From Pseudooceanicola nanhaiensis (GTDB taxonomy: Bacteria > Pseudomonadota > Alphaproteobacteria > Rhodobacterales > Rhodobacteraceae): 64,000 bases of DNA. The translations under genes and the position numbers were made by a program. The DNA lies in contig NZ_JAIUZP010000005.1 in the NCBI RefSeq assembly GCF_020171315.1, positions 62,001-126,000 on the forward strand, given 5' to 3'. Positions 34,336 through 44,794 of this stretch are shown here, piece after piece; within the stretch, counting starts at the first letter, position 1; each line of letters opens with the position of its first letter. Under the pieces are notes generated by a model. It was not told the origin of the DNA and did not search any database. It saw only the letters and a program-made list of their open reading frames with translations.

Positions 34336-37053
34336 ATGCTGGGTATCGGAACGCTCGCCAAAAAGGTCTTCGGGACCCCGAACGACCGAAAAATCAAGGC
34401 GGCGCGCCCGATTGTGGCGAAGATCAACGCGCTAGAAGAGCAGTTCATCGCCATGAGCGACGATGAGCTCAGGGCCAAGACCGAAGAGCTCTCGCAGCGT
34501 GCCATCGGTGGCGAAAGCCTCGACGACATCCTGCCGGAGGCCTTCGCGAACTGCCGCGAGGCGGCCAAGCGAGCGCTCGGTCTGCGGGCCTTCGACACGC
34601 AGTTGATGGGCGGGATTTTCCTGCACCAAGGTAACATTGCCGAGATGAAGACCGGCGAGGGCAAAACCCTCGTGGCGACCTTCCCGGCCTACCTGAACGC
34701 GCTGACCCGCAAGGGCGTGCATGTCGTCACCGTGAACGACTACCTCGCCAAGCGGGACTCCGAGTGGATGTCCAAGGTCTATGGCCTGCTGGGCCTGACC
34801 ACCGGCGTGATCTACCCGCAGCAGGACTCGAAAGAGAAATACGACGCCTACCGCTGTGACATCACCTACGCGACGAACAACGAGCTTGGCTTCGACTACC
34901 TGCGGGACAACATGAAGTCCGAGCTGAAGGAGATGTTCCAGCGCGGGCACAACTTCGCCATCGTCGACGAGGTGGACTCGATCCTCATCGACGAAGCGCG
35001 GACCCCGCTGATCATCTCGGGCCCGGCGCAGGACCGCTCCGATCTCTACACCGCGATCGACCAGCTGATCCCGCAGCTGAACGAAGACATGTTCACCGTG
35101 GACGAGAAGCTGCGGCAGGTGACCTTCACCGACGAGGGCAACGAATACCTCGAGGCGAAACTGCACGAGGCGGGCCTCCTGCCCGAGGGCCACACGCTCT
35201 ATGACCCGGAAAGCACCACCGTGGTGCACCACGTCAACCAGGGTCTGCGCGCGCACAAGCTCTTCACCAAGGACAAGGACTACATCGTCCGCAACGATGA
35301 AGTCGTCCTGATCGACGAGTTCACCGGCCGGATGATGGCGGGCCGCCGTCTCTCCGAGGGTCTGCACCAGGCCATCGAGGCCAAGGAAGGCGTCAAGATC
35401 CAGCCCGAGAACGTGACGCTGGCGCAGGTGACCTTCCAGAACTACTTCCGCCTCTACAACCGCCTCTCGGGCATGACCGGGACCGCGATCACCGAGGCCG
35501 AAGAATTCATGGAAATCTACGGCCTCGGCGTGGTGGAAGTGCCCACCAACCGGCCGATCGCCCGGGTGGACGAGGACGACGCCGTCTATCGCACCGTGCG
35601 CGAGAAGTTCCAGGCCATCGTCGAGACGATCAAGGAAGCCCATGCGAAGGGCCAGCCGGTCCTCGTCGGCACCACCTCGATCGAGAAATCCGAGATCCTG
35701 AGCCAGCTGCTGACGCAGGCCGGGCTGCAGCACAACGTGCTGAACGCCCGCCACCACGAGCAGGAAGCCGAGATCGTCGCGGATGCGGGCAAGCTGGGCG
35801 CGATCACCATCGCCACCAACATGGCCGGCCGCGGTACCGACATCCAGCTGGGCGGCAACGTCGAGATGAAGGTGATGCAGGCGCTGGCCGAAACGCCCGA
35901 CGCCGATCCCGAGCAGCTGCGCGAGAAGATCGAGGCGCAGCACGCGGAAGAGAAGAAGAAGGTGCTGGATGCCGGCGGCCTCTTCGTTCTGGCCACCGAG
36001 CGTCACGAATCCCGCCGGATCGACAACCAGCTGCGCGGCCGCTCGGGCCGTCAGGGGGATCCGGGCCGGTCGTCCTTCTTCCTCTCGCTGGAAGACGACC
36101 TGATGCGCATCTTCGGCTCGGAACGGCTGGAGAAGGTGCTTCAGACGCTGGGCATGAAGGAAGGTGAGGCGATCATTCACCCTTGGGTGAACAAGTCGCT
36201 GGAACGTGCGCAGGCCAAGGTCGAGGGGCGCAACTTCGACCAGCGGAAGAACGTGCTGAAGTTCGACGACGTGATGAACGAACAGCGTAAGCTGATCTTC
36301 AAGCAGCGGATGGAGATCATGGAGGCGCAGGACCTCTCCGAGATCGCCGCCGACATGCGCCATCAGGTCATCGACGACCTCGTCGAAGAATACATGCCGC
36401 CCAAGACCTACGCCGACCAGTGGGATACCGACGGGCTCAAGCAGGCCTGTGTCGAGACGCTGGGCATCGACGTGCCCGTCGATGCATGGGCCGCCGAGGA
36501 AGGCGTGGACGATGACGAGATCATCGAGCGCCTCGAGAAGGCCTCGGACGAGTCGATGGCCCAGAAGGCCGCCGCCTTCGGTCCCGAGAACATGCGCCTG
36601 ATCGAGAAGCAGATCCTGCTCCAGACCATCGACACCAAGTGGCGCGAGCACCTGCTGACGCTGGAACACCTGCGCTCGGTTGTGGGCTTCCGCGGCTATG
36701 CGCAGCGCGACCCGCTGAACGAGTATAAGAACGAGGCCTTCGCCCTCTTCGAATCCATGCTCGACGGTCTGCGCGAGGATGTGACCAAGAACCTCGGCCG
36801 GGTCCGCCCGATGACCGAGGAAGAGCAGCGCGCCCAGATCGAGCTGATGCAGCAACAGGCCCTCGCCCAACAGGCGGCCCTGCAGCGGATGGCCGAAGAA
36901 GCCCAGGCTAAGGCCGAGGGCGCGACGCCCGAAGGGGCCAAGCCCGGCTTCGACGAGGCTGACCCCTCGACCTGGGGTGAGCCGAGCCGGAATGACCTCT
37001 GCCCCTGCGGATCGGGCAAGAAGTTCAAGCACTGCCACGGCCAGATCCTCTGA
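34336..37053 (+). CDS. secA: Preprotein translocase ATPase SecA
   Basis: SecA is the ATP-driven motor that pushes unfolded precursors through SecYEG. It has 905 residues. Walker A MKTGEGKT lies at 104-111, the [11 protein letters not shown] segment carries Walker B, and [13 protein letters not shown] is the conserved motor motif. The C-terminus has the zinc-binding tail [14 protein letters not shown] (Cys889, Cys891, Cys900, His901) used for SecB and ribosome contact. GGAAGTGA precedes the ATG. A GC-rich hairpin follows. Transcription is probably from the TTGACA promoter at 34197. Confidence 0.98.
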   Translation: MLGIGTLAKKVFGTPNDRKIKAARPIVAKINALEEQFIAMSDDELRAKTEELSQRAIGGESLDDILPEAFANCREAAKRALGLRAFDTQLMGGIFLHQGNIAEMKTGEGKTLVATFPAYLNALTRKGVHVVTVNDYLAKRDSEWMSKVYGLLGLTTGVIYPQQDSKEKYDAYRCDITYATNNELGFDYLRDNMKSELKEMFQRGHNFAIVDEVDSILIDEARTPLIISGPAQDRSDLYTAIDQLIPQLNEDMFTVDEKLRQVTFTDEGNEYLEAKLHEAGLLPEGHTLYDPESTTVVHHVNQGLRAHKLFTKDKDYIVRNDEVVLIDEFTGRMMAGRRLSEGLHQAIEAKEGVKIQPENVTLAQVTFQNYFRLYNRLSGMTGTAITEAEEFMEIYGLGVVEVPTNRPIARVDEDDAVYRTVREKFQAIVETIKEAHAKGQPVLVGTTSIEKSEILSQLLTQAGLQHNVLNARHHEQEAEIVADAGKLGAITIATNMAGRGTDIQLGGNVEMKVMQALAETPDADPEQLREKIEAQHAEEKKKVLDAGGLFVLATERHESRRIDNQLRGRSGRQGDPGRSSFFLSLEDDLMRIFGSERLEKVLQTLGMKEGEAIIHPWVNKSLERAQAKVEGRNFDQRKNVLKFDDVMNEQRKLIFKQRMEIMEAQDLSEIAADMRHQVIDDLVEEYMPPKTYADQWDTDGLKQACVETLGIDVPVDAWAAEEGVDDDEIIERLEKASDESMAQKAAAFGPENMRLIEKQILLQTIDTKWREHLLTLEHLRSVVGFRGYAQRDPLNEYKNEAFALFESMLDGLREDVTKNLGRVRPMTEEEQRAQIELMQQQALAQQAALQRMAEEAQAKAEGATPEGAKPGFDEADPSTWGEPSRNDLCPCGSGKKFKHCHGQIL

Positions 37054-37076
37054 TCGCTGACAGTCTCCGACAGCAC

Positions 37077-37098
37077 CGGGCCCCCGTTGCGGGGCCCG
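37077..37098 (+). terminator. Hairpin after secA
   Basis: Perfect arms CGGGCCCC and GGGGCCCG around a 6-base loop, 23 bases past the stop. The following sequence (ATTGCG) lacks a T-tract, so it may work as a weak terminator or a 3'-end stabiliser. Confidence 0.5.
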
Positions 37099-37224
37099 AT
37101 TGCGTTCCGGGGGTGGCGCACGCGGTGTCCCAAGGTCAGAGAGACTCCACGCCTGCGCCTTAAACTGGCCGCTATTGCAGATCAGTTTGTTTCCAAACAG
37201 TGAACCTGTGTGGAGGCTGATGCT

Positions 37225-38379
37225 ATGGCAGGTATGAACAGATATGTCGTCGCTGGCGCGGCCTTTGTCGCGGCGATCTCCGCCGGTTACGTGATGCAGA
37301 ACGGGTTCGGTGGCGGTGGGCACGGCCCGACGCAACTGGCGGCGGCGCAGCCGGTGACGGCCCAGTCTATGCTGCCGATCCCCGCCGCACCGGCACCGAG
37401 CGCGCCTGTGGTGCTGTCCGACATTTCCCATGTCTCGGCCCTGCCCGAGGAGGGCGTGAACCGTGCGGCCGCCGAGGCCGCCCCGGAGGCGCCCGCAGTG
37501 GTACCTGCCTTGGTGCCTGCCATGGACACTGCCGCAGCCGCCTACGATATCGCACTGGCCGAGGATCCGGCCCCGGCCAAGCCGACGCTGGGCACCCCTG
37601 TCGGCGAGCTGATGGAGCCGATCGCCAAGCCTGCGCCCGACACCACGCCGACAGACACCCCGGCAGAGGCCGCCTCGGACAAGGATGCAGCCGCCCCGGT
37701 CTGCGAGGTCGCCCTGCAGGCCGAACAGCGCGCCGCAGCCATGGTGCACCTCGTCCTCGACGCGCCCTGCCTGCCGAACGAACGTGTGACCTTCCACCAT
37801 TCCGGGCTGATGTTCACCCTCGCCACCGATGCCGATGGGCATCTTGAAGCCGAGGCGCCCGCGCTGACCGAAACCGCGCTCTACATCGCGTCCTTCGCCG
37901 CCGGGGACAGCGCCGTGGCGATGGTCGACGTCGACTCGCTGATCTTCTACGACCGGGCCGTGGTGCAATGGAAAGGCGCCGAGGGTCTGCACCTGCACGC
38001 GCTGGAATACGGCGCCCATTACGGCGAGGCTGGCCATGTCTGGGCCGATGCCCCTCGCGACCTGACCGTCGCCGCCCGCGGCGAAGGTGGGTTCCTGACC
38101 AAGCTGGGCGATCCCTCGATCGCGGAGGCGCAACTGGCCGAGGTCTATACCTTCCCGACGGCGACCGCTGCCCGCGAGGGGGACATCGACCTCTCGGTCG
38201 AGGCCGAGGTGACCGCCGCCAACTGCGCGCAGGAACTCGACGCGCAATCCCTGCAGGTCCACGAAGGCGCCGCGCCCGTGGTTCAGGATCTCGTGCTCGA
38301 CATGCCGGAATGTTCCGCCGCGGGGGACTATCTGCTGTTGAAAAACCTCGTGAATGACCTGAAGATCGCCCGCAACTGA
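37225..38379 (+). CDS. Membrane-anchored periplasmic protein of unknown function
   Basis: A 384-residue protein. Residues 5-24 (NRYVVAGAAFVAAISAGYVM) form an N-terminal membrane anchor or uncleaved signal. A low-complexity Ala/Pro/Glu-rich segment follows to about residue 160. The remaining 220 residues look beta-rich and contain four widely spaced Cys, first in VCEVALQA and DAPCLPNERVTFHHSGLMF, later in AANCAQEL and MPECSAAG, possibly two disulfides. I recognise no catalytic motif. GGAGG eight bases before 37225 supports this start. Nineteen bases separate it from the PBP-OmpA fusion gene, so the two are an operon and probably work together at the cell envelope. Confidence 0.8.
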   Translation: MAGMNRYVVAGAAFVAAISAGYVMQNGFGGGGHGPTQLAAAQPVTAQSMLPIPAAPAPSAPVVLSDISHVSALPEEGVNRAAAEAAPEAPAVVPALVPAMDTAAAAYDIALAEDPAPAKPTLGTPVGELMEPIAKPAPDTTPTDTPAEAASDKDAAAPVCEVALQAEQRAAAMVHLVLDAPCLPNERVTFHHSGLMFTLATDADGHLEAEAPALTETALYIASFAAGDSAVAMVDVDSLIFYDRAVVQWKGAEGLHLHALEYGAHYGEAGHVWADAPRDLTVAARGEGGFLTKLGDPSIAEAQLAEVYTFPTATAAREGDIDLSVEAEVTAANCAQELDAQSLQVHEGAAPVVQDLVLDMPECSAAGDYLLLKNLVNDLKIARN

Positions 38380-38398
38380 GCAATCCTCGGGGCAGGAC

Positions 38399-39961
38399 AT
38401 GATCAAGCATCGTGCGGCGATCCTCGCCGCACTTTTCCTTTTTGGACAATCCCTTGGCATCGGTCAGGCGGCGGCGCAGGACGTCACCTTCCTGTCCCGC
38501 GACGGCTCTGTCGAGGTGTCGGGCACGCTGCTTGGCTTCGACGGGGAATACTACCGCGTCGACACGCTCTATGGCGAGCTGACGGTGGACAGTTCCGGCG
38601 TCATCTGTGACGGGCCCGGCTGTCCCGACCTCACCTCCTACGTGGCCGAGCTGGAGCTGTCGGGTGCCGCCGCCATGGGTCGCGTCCTGCTGCCTGCGCT
38701 GATCGAGGGCTTTGGCCTGAAATACGGCTACACGGTGGAGCGCAAGGACCTCGAGCCGACGCGGACGGAGTACCGCCTGACCGAGGGCGACCGCATCGCG
38801 GGCGTCTTCCGCATTCATTCTTCCAACACCGACGAGGGCTTTGCCGACCTGCTGGCCAACGAGGCCGACATGGTCATGGCCCTGCGCGAGATGCGCCCGG
38901 ACGAGCGGGAGCGCGCGCAGGATGCGGGCATGGGCGATCTGCGCAGCGTGGGCCGGTCCCGGGTGCTGGCGCTGGATGCGCTGGTGCCCATCGTCGCCCC
39001 GGGCAACCCGGTGACGGCTCTGACGGTGCCGCAGCTGTCGGATGTGCTGGCGGGCAAGGTGACGAACTGGCAACAGCTTGGCGGGCCCGATGCGCCCATC
39101 GACGTGCATCTGCGCGACGGGGCCTCCGGCTTTGGTCAGGCGACGGTGGACCGCCTCCTCTCCCCCGTGGGCGAGGCGCTCTCGCCCGGGGCGACCCGGC
39201 ATGACAGTGATGCGCTGCTGATCCGCGCGGTGATGCGCGATCCCTTTGCCCTTGGCGTGATCAGCCTGTCGGAGCTGCGCGAGGCCGTGCCCGTGGCACT
39301 CTCCGGCGCCTGCGGTTTCACCCTGCGGCCGACCCGGCGCAACGCCAAGACCGAGGACTACCCGCTGGTGCTGCCCGTCTTCCTCTACCTTCCTGCCCGG
39401 CGCCTGCCCAAGCTGGGGCGCGAGTTCCTCGCCTATACAAGGTCCTCCGCCGCGCAGCTGGTGATCCGGCGGGTGGGCTACGTGGATCAGGCGCCGGAAG
39501 AGGTGCCGATCAACATGCAGGGCGACCGTTTCGCCAATGCCATCGCGCGCGCGGGCGAGGAAGTGCCCCTGCAGGAGTTGCAGCGCATGGTCGGGCGGCT
39601 GACGCCGATGAAGCGGCTGACGACCTCCTTCCGCATCGAGGCCGGGTCCTCCGACCTCGATGCGCAGTCGCGCTCCAACATCCTGCAACTGGCCGATGCG
39701 CTGGAGAGCGGGGATTACGACGGGCGCGAGCTGCTTTTCGTGGGCTTCTCGGATGGCGAGGGCCCGGCCGGGCCGAACCGCGAAATCGCGCAGCGCCGGG
39801 CGCAGGTGGTCTATGACGCCATCGTCACGGCCGCCGAAACCTTCGATCCCACGCGCACGCAGCTCTCGGTCGAGGCCTTTGGCGAGGCGATGCCCATGGC
39901 CTGCGACGACAGCGCCTGGGGCCGGCAGGTGAACCGCCGGGTCGAGGTCTGGCTGCGCTAG
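38399..39961 (+). CDS. Phosphate-binding-like (PBP) domain fused to an OmpA-type peptidoglycan-binding domain
   Basis: A 520-residue exported protein with a Sec signal (cleavage near GQAAAQD). Residues about 90-370 resemble a PstS-like type 2 periplasmic binding protein: GLKYGYTVERKD, FADLLANEADMVMALREM, VPQLSDVLAGKVTNWQQLGG and HLRDGASGFGQATVDRLL. The last 120 residues form an OmpA_C domain: ELLFVGFSDGEGPAGPNREI (about 440-460), RRAQVVYDAI, and the closing NRRVEVWLR. This would tether a ligand-binding domain to the cell wall, instead of serving a soluble transport system. No ABC permease or ATPase is next to it. Its TAG stop shares a CTAG tetranucleotide with the stop of radC on the other strand. 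Confidence 0.85.
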   Translation: MIKHRAAILAALFLFGQSLGIGQAAAQDVTFLSRDGSVEVSGTLLGFDGEYYRVDTLYGELTVDSSGVICDGPGCPDLTSYVAELELSGAAAMGRVLLPALIEGFGLKYGYTVERKDLEPTRTEYRLTEGDRIAGVFRIHSSNTDEGFADLLANEADMVMALREMRPDERERAQDAGMGDLRSVGRSRVLALDALVPIVAPGNPVTALTVPQLSDVLAGKVTNWQQLGGPDAPIDVHLRDGASGFGQATVDRLLSPVGEALSPGATRHDSDALLIRAVMRDPFALGVISLSELREAVPVALSGACGFTLRPTRRNAKTEDYPLVLPVFLYLPARRLPKLGREFLAYTRSSAAQLVIRRVGYVDQAPEEVPINMQGDRFANAIARAGEEVPLQELQRMVGRLTPMKRLTTSFRIEAGSSDLDAQSRSNILQLADALESGDYDGRELLFVGFSDGEGPAGPNREIAQRRAQVVYDAIVTAAETFDPTRTQLSVEAFGEAMPMACDDSAWGRQVNRRVEVWLR

Positions 39962-40719
39962 AGATAGCCCTCGGCCTTCAGCGAGACCTCGCGCGATTTG
40001 CCCACGATCAGGTGGTCATGCAGTGTCAGCCCCAGCACCTGCGCCGCCTCGTCGATCTGGCGCGTCATGGCGATATCCTCCTGCGAGGGCGTCGGATCGC
40101 CCGAGGGATGGTTGTGCACCAGGATGAGCGCCGAGGCGTTCAACTCCAGCGCGCGTTTCACCACCTCGCGCGGGTAGACCGGCACATGGTCCACCGTGCC
40201 GCGGGCCTGCGCCTCGTCGGCGATGAGGATGTTCTTGCGGTCGAGGTAGAGGACGCGGAACTGCTCCGTCTCGCGGTGGGCCATGGTGGTGTGGCAGTAG
40301 TCGACCACCGCATCCCAGGAGGAGATCACGTGCCTGCGCATCACCCGCGAGCGCGCCAGCCGGGCCGCCGCGCCCTCGATCAGCTTCAACTCGGCCACCA
40401 CGGCGGCGCCGACGCCCTCCACCTGCAGCAGCCGTTCCTCCGACGCCGTGACCACGCGGTTGAAGTCGCCGAAGACCTCCAGCAGGCGGCGGGCCAGCGG
40501 CTTCATGTCGGCACGGGCATTGGCACGGAAGAGGACCATTTCGAGGATCTCGTAGTCCGGCATCGCCTCGGGCCCGCCCTGCAGCAGCCTCTCGCGCAGG
40601 CGCTTGCGATGGTCGCGTATGTAGGAGGGCGGCTGTGCCGATCCTCCCGCCGGGGTGGCGGTCTGGCCCTCGAAGAGCGGCAGCGAAGCTTCGGAGAGGT
40701 GGTGCGGCGGCGTGGTCAT
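39958..40719 (-). CDS. radC: RadC-family JAMM-domain protein
   Basis: A 253-residue protein with an N-terminal helix-hairpin-helix part (SEERLLQVEGVGAAVVAEL) and a C-terminal JAMM metalloprotease-like domain. The metal motif is HNHPSGDPTPSQED, giving HxHx10D with His202, His204 and Asp215. Despite the name, a DNA-repair role is doubtful; the biochemical activity of RadC is unknown. The first 30 residues are not family-like. The stop codon overlaps the stop of the converging PBP-OmpA gene. Confidence 0.92.
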   Translation of the reverse strand: MTTPPHHLSEASLPLFEGQTATPAGGSAQPPSYIRDHRKRLRERLLQGGPEAMPDYEILEMVLFRANARADMKPLARRLLEVFGDFNRVVTASEERLLQVEGVGAAVVAELKLIEGAAARLARSRVMRRHVISSWDAVVDYCHTTMAHRETEQFRVLYLDRKNILIADEAQARGTVDHVPVYPREVVKRALELNASALILVHNHPSGDPTPSQEDIAMTRQIDEAAQVLGLTLHDHLIVGKSREVSLKAEGYL

Positions 40720-40744
40720 GGCGCAGCCTCGCCATGAAATGGTT

Positions 40745-40767
40745 AAGGGCGGGTTAACCCCGCCCTT
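40745..40767 (-). terminator. Hairpin after dnaJ
   Basis: Arms AAGGGCGGG and CCCGCCCTT around a short loop, 36 bases after the dnaJ stop and before radC. The T-tract is poor. Confidence 0.5.
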
Positions 40768-40803
40768 GTCCTGTCGTTTCCCGGTGTCTGTCCGGGCCGG
40801 GCG

Positions 40804-41952
40804 TCAGCCCTTCATGTTGTCCCAGAAGGTCTTCACCGAGGAGAAGAAGCTGTTGCTTTCCGGGTTGTTATGCTCGGACTGGGCCGAGAACTCCCGCAGC
40901 AGTTCCTTCTGACGCGCGGTGAGGTTCACCGGGGTCTCGACGGCCAGTTCGATGAACATGTCACCGCTGCCGCCGCCGCGCAGGTTGGGCATGCCCTTGC
41001 CACGCAGGCGCATCTGGCGGCCGGACTGGCTGCCCTCGGGGATCTTCACCCGCGAGCGTCCGCCGTCGATCGTCGGCACCTCGATGTCACCGCCAAGCGC
41101 GGCCGTGCTCATCGCCACCGGCACGCGGCAGTAGAGGTTGTTGCCCTCGCGCTGGAACAGCTCATGCGGCCGGACCTCCACGAAGATGTAGAGATCGCCC
41201 GACGGGCCACCGCGCATCCCGGCCTCACCCTCGCCGGCCAGCCGGATACGGGTGCCGGTCTCGACGCCCGCAGGGATGTTCACCGAGAGCGAGCGGTCGC
41301 GTTCGACGCGGCCCTGCCCATGGCAGACCTTGCAGGGGTTCTTGATGATCTGGCCGAGGCCGCTACAGGTGGGACAGGTCCGTTCCACCGTGAAGAAGCC
41401 CTGCTGCGCGCGCACCTTGCCCATGCCGGAACAGGTCGGACAGGTCGTGGGTTCGGCCCCGCCTTCCGCACCGGTGCCCGAGCATTCGCCACAAGCGACC
41501 GAGGTCGGAACGTTGATCGTCTTCTGAAGCCCGGAATAGGCCTCTTCCAGCGTCACGCGCAGGTTATAGCGCAGGTCCGAGCCGCGTGCCGCCCGCTGCC
41601 GGCCACCCCCACGGCCCTGCTGGCCCATGAAGTCACCGAAGAGGTCGTCGAACACGTCGGAGAAGGCAGAGGCGAAATCGCCCTGGGCCCCGGCGCCACC
41701 CCGGCGCGGACCCCCGCCCATGGAGCCGTCGAAGGCGCCGTGACCGAAGCGGTCATAGGCGGCTTTCTTGTCGGCGTCCTTGAGGACGTCATAGGCTTCG
41801 TTGACTTCCTTGAACTGCTCTTCGGCGTTCGGGTTGTCGGAGTTGCGGTCGGGGTGCAGTTCCTTGGCCTTGCCGCGGTAGGCTTTCTTGATTTCGTCCG
41901 CCGAGGCGCCCTTCTGGACGCCCAGAACGTCGTAGTAATCACGTTTTGCCAC
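40804..41952 (-). CDS. dnaJ: Chaperone DnaJ (Hsp40)
   Basis: DnaJ delivers substrates to DnaK and stimulates its ATPase. It has 382 residues. The J domain has HPD at 33-35, followed by a Gly/Phe-rich linker ([15 protein letters not shown]). A zinc domain holds four CxxCxGxG repeats ([32 protein letters not shown]), and the C-terminal substrate domains complete it. The architecture is full-length type I. It lies 80 bases downstream of dnaK on the same strand. Confidence 0.98.
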   Translation of the reverse strand: MAKRDYYDVLGVQKGASADEIKKAYRGKAKELHPDRNSDNPNAEEQFKEVNEAYDVLKDADKKAAYDRFGHGAFDGSMGGGPRRGGAGAQGDFASAFSDVFDDLFGDFMGQQGRGGGRQRAARGSDLRYNLRVTLEEAYSGLQKTINVPTSVACGECSGTGAEGGAEPTTCPTCSGMGKVRAQQGFFTVERTCPTCSGLGQIIKNPCKVCHGQGRVERDRSLSVNIPAGVETGTRIRLAGEGEAGMRGGPSGDLYIFVEVRPHELFQREGNNLYCRVPVAMSTAALGGDIEVPTIDGGRSRVKIPEGSQSGRQMRLRGKGMPNLRGGGSGDMFIELAVETPVNLTARQKELLREFSAQSEHNNPESNSFFSSVKTFWDNMKG

Positions 41953-41981
41953 TGGGTTTACCCCCTTTTACGGAACAGATA

Positions 41982-42012
41982 GGGCCGGCCCGCCGGAATG
42001 GCGGACCGGCCC
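41982..42012 (-). other. Inverted repeat between dnaK and dnaJ
   Basis: Arms GGGCCGG and CCGGCCC enclose a further GC-rich partial stem in the 80-base gap. No T-tract follows, so it may partly uncouple dnaJ expression from dnaK or protect the dnaK 3' end. Confidence 0.45.
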
Positions 42013-42032
42013 CAGAGGTTCCTCAGCTGCCC

Positions 42033-43955
42033 TTAGGCACGCTTGTTGTCGTCCAGGTCCTCGAAGTCGGCGTCGACGATGTCATCGTCGTCAGCCGAGC
42101 CGCTCGGCTCATGGTCTGCCGCGGTCGGCTCGTCGCCGCTCTCTTCCTGGCTGGCCTTGTAGATGGCTTCACCCAGACGCATGGAGGCTTCGGTGACGTT
42201 CTGGATGCCGGACTTGATCTTGTCGGCATTCTCGGTTTCCAGTTCGTCCTTCAGCGCGGCGATGGCCAGCTCGATGGCTTCGACGGTGGACGGGTCCACC
42301 TTGCTGCCATGCTCTTCCACGGCCTTCTCGGTCGAGTGGATGAGGCTCTCGGCCTGGTTCTTCGCCTCGACCAGCTCGCGGCGGCCCTTGTCGGCCTCTG
42401 CGTTGGCTTCGGCTTCCTTGACCATTTTCTCGATGTCCTCGTCCGAGAGGCCACCAGATGCCTGGATGGTGATCTTCTGCTCGCGGCCCGTGCCCTTGTC
42501 CTTGGCGGACACGTTCACGATGCCGTTCGCGTCGATGTCGAAGGTCACTTCGATCTGCGGCATGCCGCGCGGTGCGGGCGGGATGTCCTCGAGGTTGAAC
42601 TGGCCGAGCATCTTGTTGTCGGCAGCCATCTCGCGTTCACCCTGGAACACGCGGATCGTCACGGCGTTCTGGTTGTCCTCGGCGGTCGAGAAGACCTGGG
42701 ACTTCTTGGTCGGGATCGTCGTGTTGCGGTCGATCAGGCGGGTGAACACGCCACCCAGCGTCTCGATCCCCAGCGACAGCGGGGTCACGTCGAGCAGGAC
42801 CACGTCCTTCACGTCGCCTTGCAGAACACCGGCCTGAATGGCGGCGCCGAGGGCCACGACCTCATCGGGGTTCACACCCTTGTGGGGTTCCTTGCCGAAG
42901 AACTTGGTCACCTCTTCGATGACTTTCGGCATCCGGGTCATACCGCCGACGAGAACGACTTCGTCGATGTCCGAGGTGGTCAGACCGGCGTCTTTCAGGG
43001 CTGCCTGGCAGGGCTTCATCGAAGCCTTGATCAGGTCGCCGACGAGGCTTTCCAGCTTGGCGCGGGAGAGCTTCATCACGAGGTGCAGCGGTTGGCCGCC
43101 TTTCGGGTCCATCGAGATGAACGGCTGGTTGATCTCGGTCTGCGAGGAGCTCGACAGTTCGATCTTGGCCTTCTCTGCGGCTTCCTTCAGGCGCTGCAGA
43201 GCCATCTTGTCCTTGGTCAGGTCGACGCCGTGTTCCTTTTTGAACTCGTCAGCAAGGTAGTTCACGATGCGCATGTCGAAGTCTTCACCGCCGAGGAAGG
43301 TGTCCCCGTTGGTGGATTTCACTTCGAAGAGGCCGTCGTCGATTTCCAGGATGGTCACGTCGAAGGTACCGCCGCCGAGGTCATAGACCGCGATCGTGTG
43401 GGTGTTTTCCTTGTCGAGACCATAGGCCAAGGCCGCTGCCGTCGGTTCGTTGATGATCCGCAGCACTTCGAGGCCGGCGATCTTGCCGGCGTCCTTGGTG
43501 GCCTGACGCTGGGCGTCGTTGAAGTAGGCGGGCACGGTGATGACGGCCTGGGTCACTTCCTCGCCGAGGTAGGACTCCGCGGTCTCTTTCATCTTGCCGA
43601 GGATGAAGGCCGAGATCTGGCTGGGCGAATACTTCTCACCCTTGGCTTCGACCCATGCGTCGCCGTTGCCGCTGTCGATGACATTGTACGGCAGGTTTTT
43701 CTTGTCTTTCGCGAGGTCCGCGTCGTCGTTGCGACGACCGATCAGACGCTTCACACCGAAGATGGTGTTGGCGGCGTTCGTGACGGCCTGACGTTTTGCC
43801 GACTGACCGACCAGACGCTCTTCATCCGTGAAGGCGACGATCGAGGGCGTCGTGCGGGCCCCTTCGGAGTTCTCGATCACTTTGGGCTGCGAACCGTCCA
43901 TGATGGCGACGCAGCTGTTGGTGGTGCCGAGGTCGATACCGATAACTTTCGACAT
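42033..43955 (-). CDS. dnaK: Chaperone DnaK (Hsp70)
   Basis: DnaK is the main ATP-dependent Hsp70 chaperone. It has 640 residues. The ATPase domain opens with [18 protein letters not shown] (residues 5-22) and contains [15 protein letters not shown] and the adenosine-binding GGMTRMPKV. The substrate domain follows from about 390 ([13 protein letters not shown]), and the helical lid ends in an acidic tail ([19 protein letters not shown]). GAAAGGGATCG precedes the ATG. A promoter-like sequence lies about 120 bases upstream. Confidence 0.99.
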   Translation of the reverse strand: MSKVIGIDLGTTNSCVAIMDGSQPKVIENSEGARTTPSIVAFTDEERLVGQSAKRQAVTNAANTIFGVKRLIGRRNDDADLAKDKKNLPYNVIDSGNGDAWVEAKGEKYSPSQISAFILGKMKETAESYLGEEVTQAVITVPAYFNDAQRQATKDAGKIAGLEVLRIINEPTAAALAYGLDKENTHTIAVYDLGGGTFDVTILEIDDGLFEVKSTNGDTFLGGEDFDMRIVNYLADEFKKEHGVDLTKDKMALQRLKEAAEKAKIELSSSSQTEINQPFISMDPKGGQPLHLVMKLSRAKLESLVGDLIKASMKPCQAALKDAGLTTSDIDEVVLVGGMTRMPKVIEEVTKFFGKEPHKGVNPDEVVALGAAIQAGVLQGDVKDVVLLDVTPLSLGIETLGGVFTRLIDRNTTIPTKKSQVFSTAEDNQNAVTIRVFQGEREMAADNKMLGQFNLEDIPPAPRGMPQIEVTFDIDANGIVNVSAKDKGTGREQKITIQASGGLSDEDIEKMVKEAEANAEADKGRRELVEAKNQAESLIHSTEKAVEEHGSKVDPSTVEAIELAIAALKDELETENADKIKSGIQNVTEASMRLGEAIYKASQEESGDEPTAADHEPSGSADDDDIVDADFEDLDDNKRA

Positions 43956-44013
43956 GTTTTTCGATCCCTTTCACTAAGGCGATGTGGCGAGGCGCGGACC
44001 CGTTACGGCATCC

Positions 44014-44034
44014 CCACCCCGGTTCGAGGGGTGG
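44014..44034. other. Hairpin in the dnaK leader
   Basis: Perfect seven-base stem CCACCCC/GGGGTGG with a GGTTCGA loop (minus strand TCGAACC) in the dnaK 5' leader. It could be regulatory; it is not part of a tRNA. Confidence 0.4.
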
Positions 44035-44078
44035 CGTTCAGTGCGCAGGCAATGCCCTGTCCGCCACGCTTCTGGGCG

Positions 44079-44107
44079 TATATAAGAAGGCCCGAATGGC
44101 CCTGCAA
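44079..44107 (-). promoter_or_regulatory. dnaK promoter candidate
   Basis: On the minus strand, CTTGCAG (with TTGCAG at 44107-44102), a 17-base spacer and TATATA (44084-44079). The CTTG start resembles alphaproteobacterial heat-shock (RpoH) promoters, although the -10 looks like the housekeeping type. Transcription would start near 44072. Confidence 0.5.
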
Positions 44108-44184
44108 GCATTGCGCGGAGGGGGAAGTGGCGAAAATGCCGCATTTTTCACATCGGGCGCAAAACCCCGGGGAAGGCGAGCGGA

Positions 44185-44790
44185 ATGGCGGCGAAAATCA
44201 CGCTGCGCGGCTTTGAAATCCACAAGGAGTACCTCGACGACGCGGCGCAGAAGGCCCTGATCGGCGCTTTGCGGCCGGTGCTGAAGGCCGCGCCGCTGTT
44301 TTCGCCGGAGACCCGCTGGGGCAAGAAGATGTCGGTGCGGATGACCTCGGCGGGGAAATACGGCTGGTACTCGGACCGGCGCGGCTACCGCTATGCCGAG
44401 ACCCACCCCGAGGGCATGGGCTGGCCGCCGATCCCGCAGGAGGTGCTGACGATCTGGCGCGATGTGACCGGGCTGGAGCGGACGCCCGATTGCTGCCTGA
44501 TCAACTACTACGGCGAAACCGCGCGTATGGGCCTGCATCAGGACCGGGACGAGGCGGATTTCACATGGCCGGTGCTCTCGGTCTCGCTGGGCGACGACGG
44601 GCTTTTCCGCGTCGGCAACGAGGAGCGCGGCGGCAAGACGGAATCGATCTGGCTCGAATCCGGCGATGTGGTGCTGATGGGCGGCCCGGCGCGGCTGCTG
44701 CATCACGGGGTGGACCGCATCCGCTTCAAATCCTCGCGGCTGCTGCCGAAAGGCGGGCGGATCAACCTGACCTGCCGCGTGGTGGACTGA
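44185..44790 (+). CDS. alkB: AlkB-family 2-oxoglutarate/Fe(II) DNA dealkylase
   Basis: AlkB removes alkyl lesions such as 1-methyladenine and 3-methylcytosine from nucleic acids by oxidative demethylation. It has 201 residues. The iron ligands are His118 and Asp120 in GLHQDRDEADF, and His174 in LLHHGV. The 2-oxoglutarate-binding arginines fit Arg192 and Arg198 in GRINLTCR. The nucleotide-flip region (SVRMTSAGKYGWYSDRRGYRY) matches family members. It is divergent from dnaK with about 230 bases between, and no LexA or Ada site is visible. Confidence 0.93.
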   Translation: MAAKITLRGFEIHKEYLDDAAQKALIGALRPVLKAAPLFSPETRWGKKMSVRMTSAGKYGWYSDRRGYRYAETHPEGMGWPPIPQEVLTIWRDVTGLERTPDCCLINYYGETARMGLHQDRDEADFTWPVLSVSLGDDGLFRVGNEERGGKTESIWLESGDVVLMGGPARLLHHGVDRIRFKSSRLLPKGGRINLTCRVVD

Positions 44791-44794
44791 GCCC

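Noticed and set aside
34432-38460. A 1342-residue open frame on the minus strand opposite secA and the genes after it
   Set aside because: It is a GC-rich shadow frame. The opposite strand encodes SecA, with intact motifs and a promoter; the minus frame shows low-complexity Gly/Arg/Leu composition and no family features.
44014-44034. A GGTTCGA loop resembling a tRNA T-arm
   Set aside because: The seven-base stem and loop positions do not fit the T-arm pattern, and no acceptor or anticodon arms flank it.
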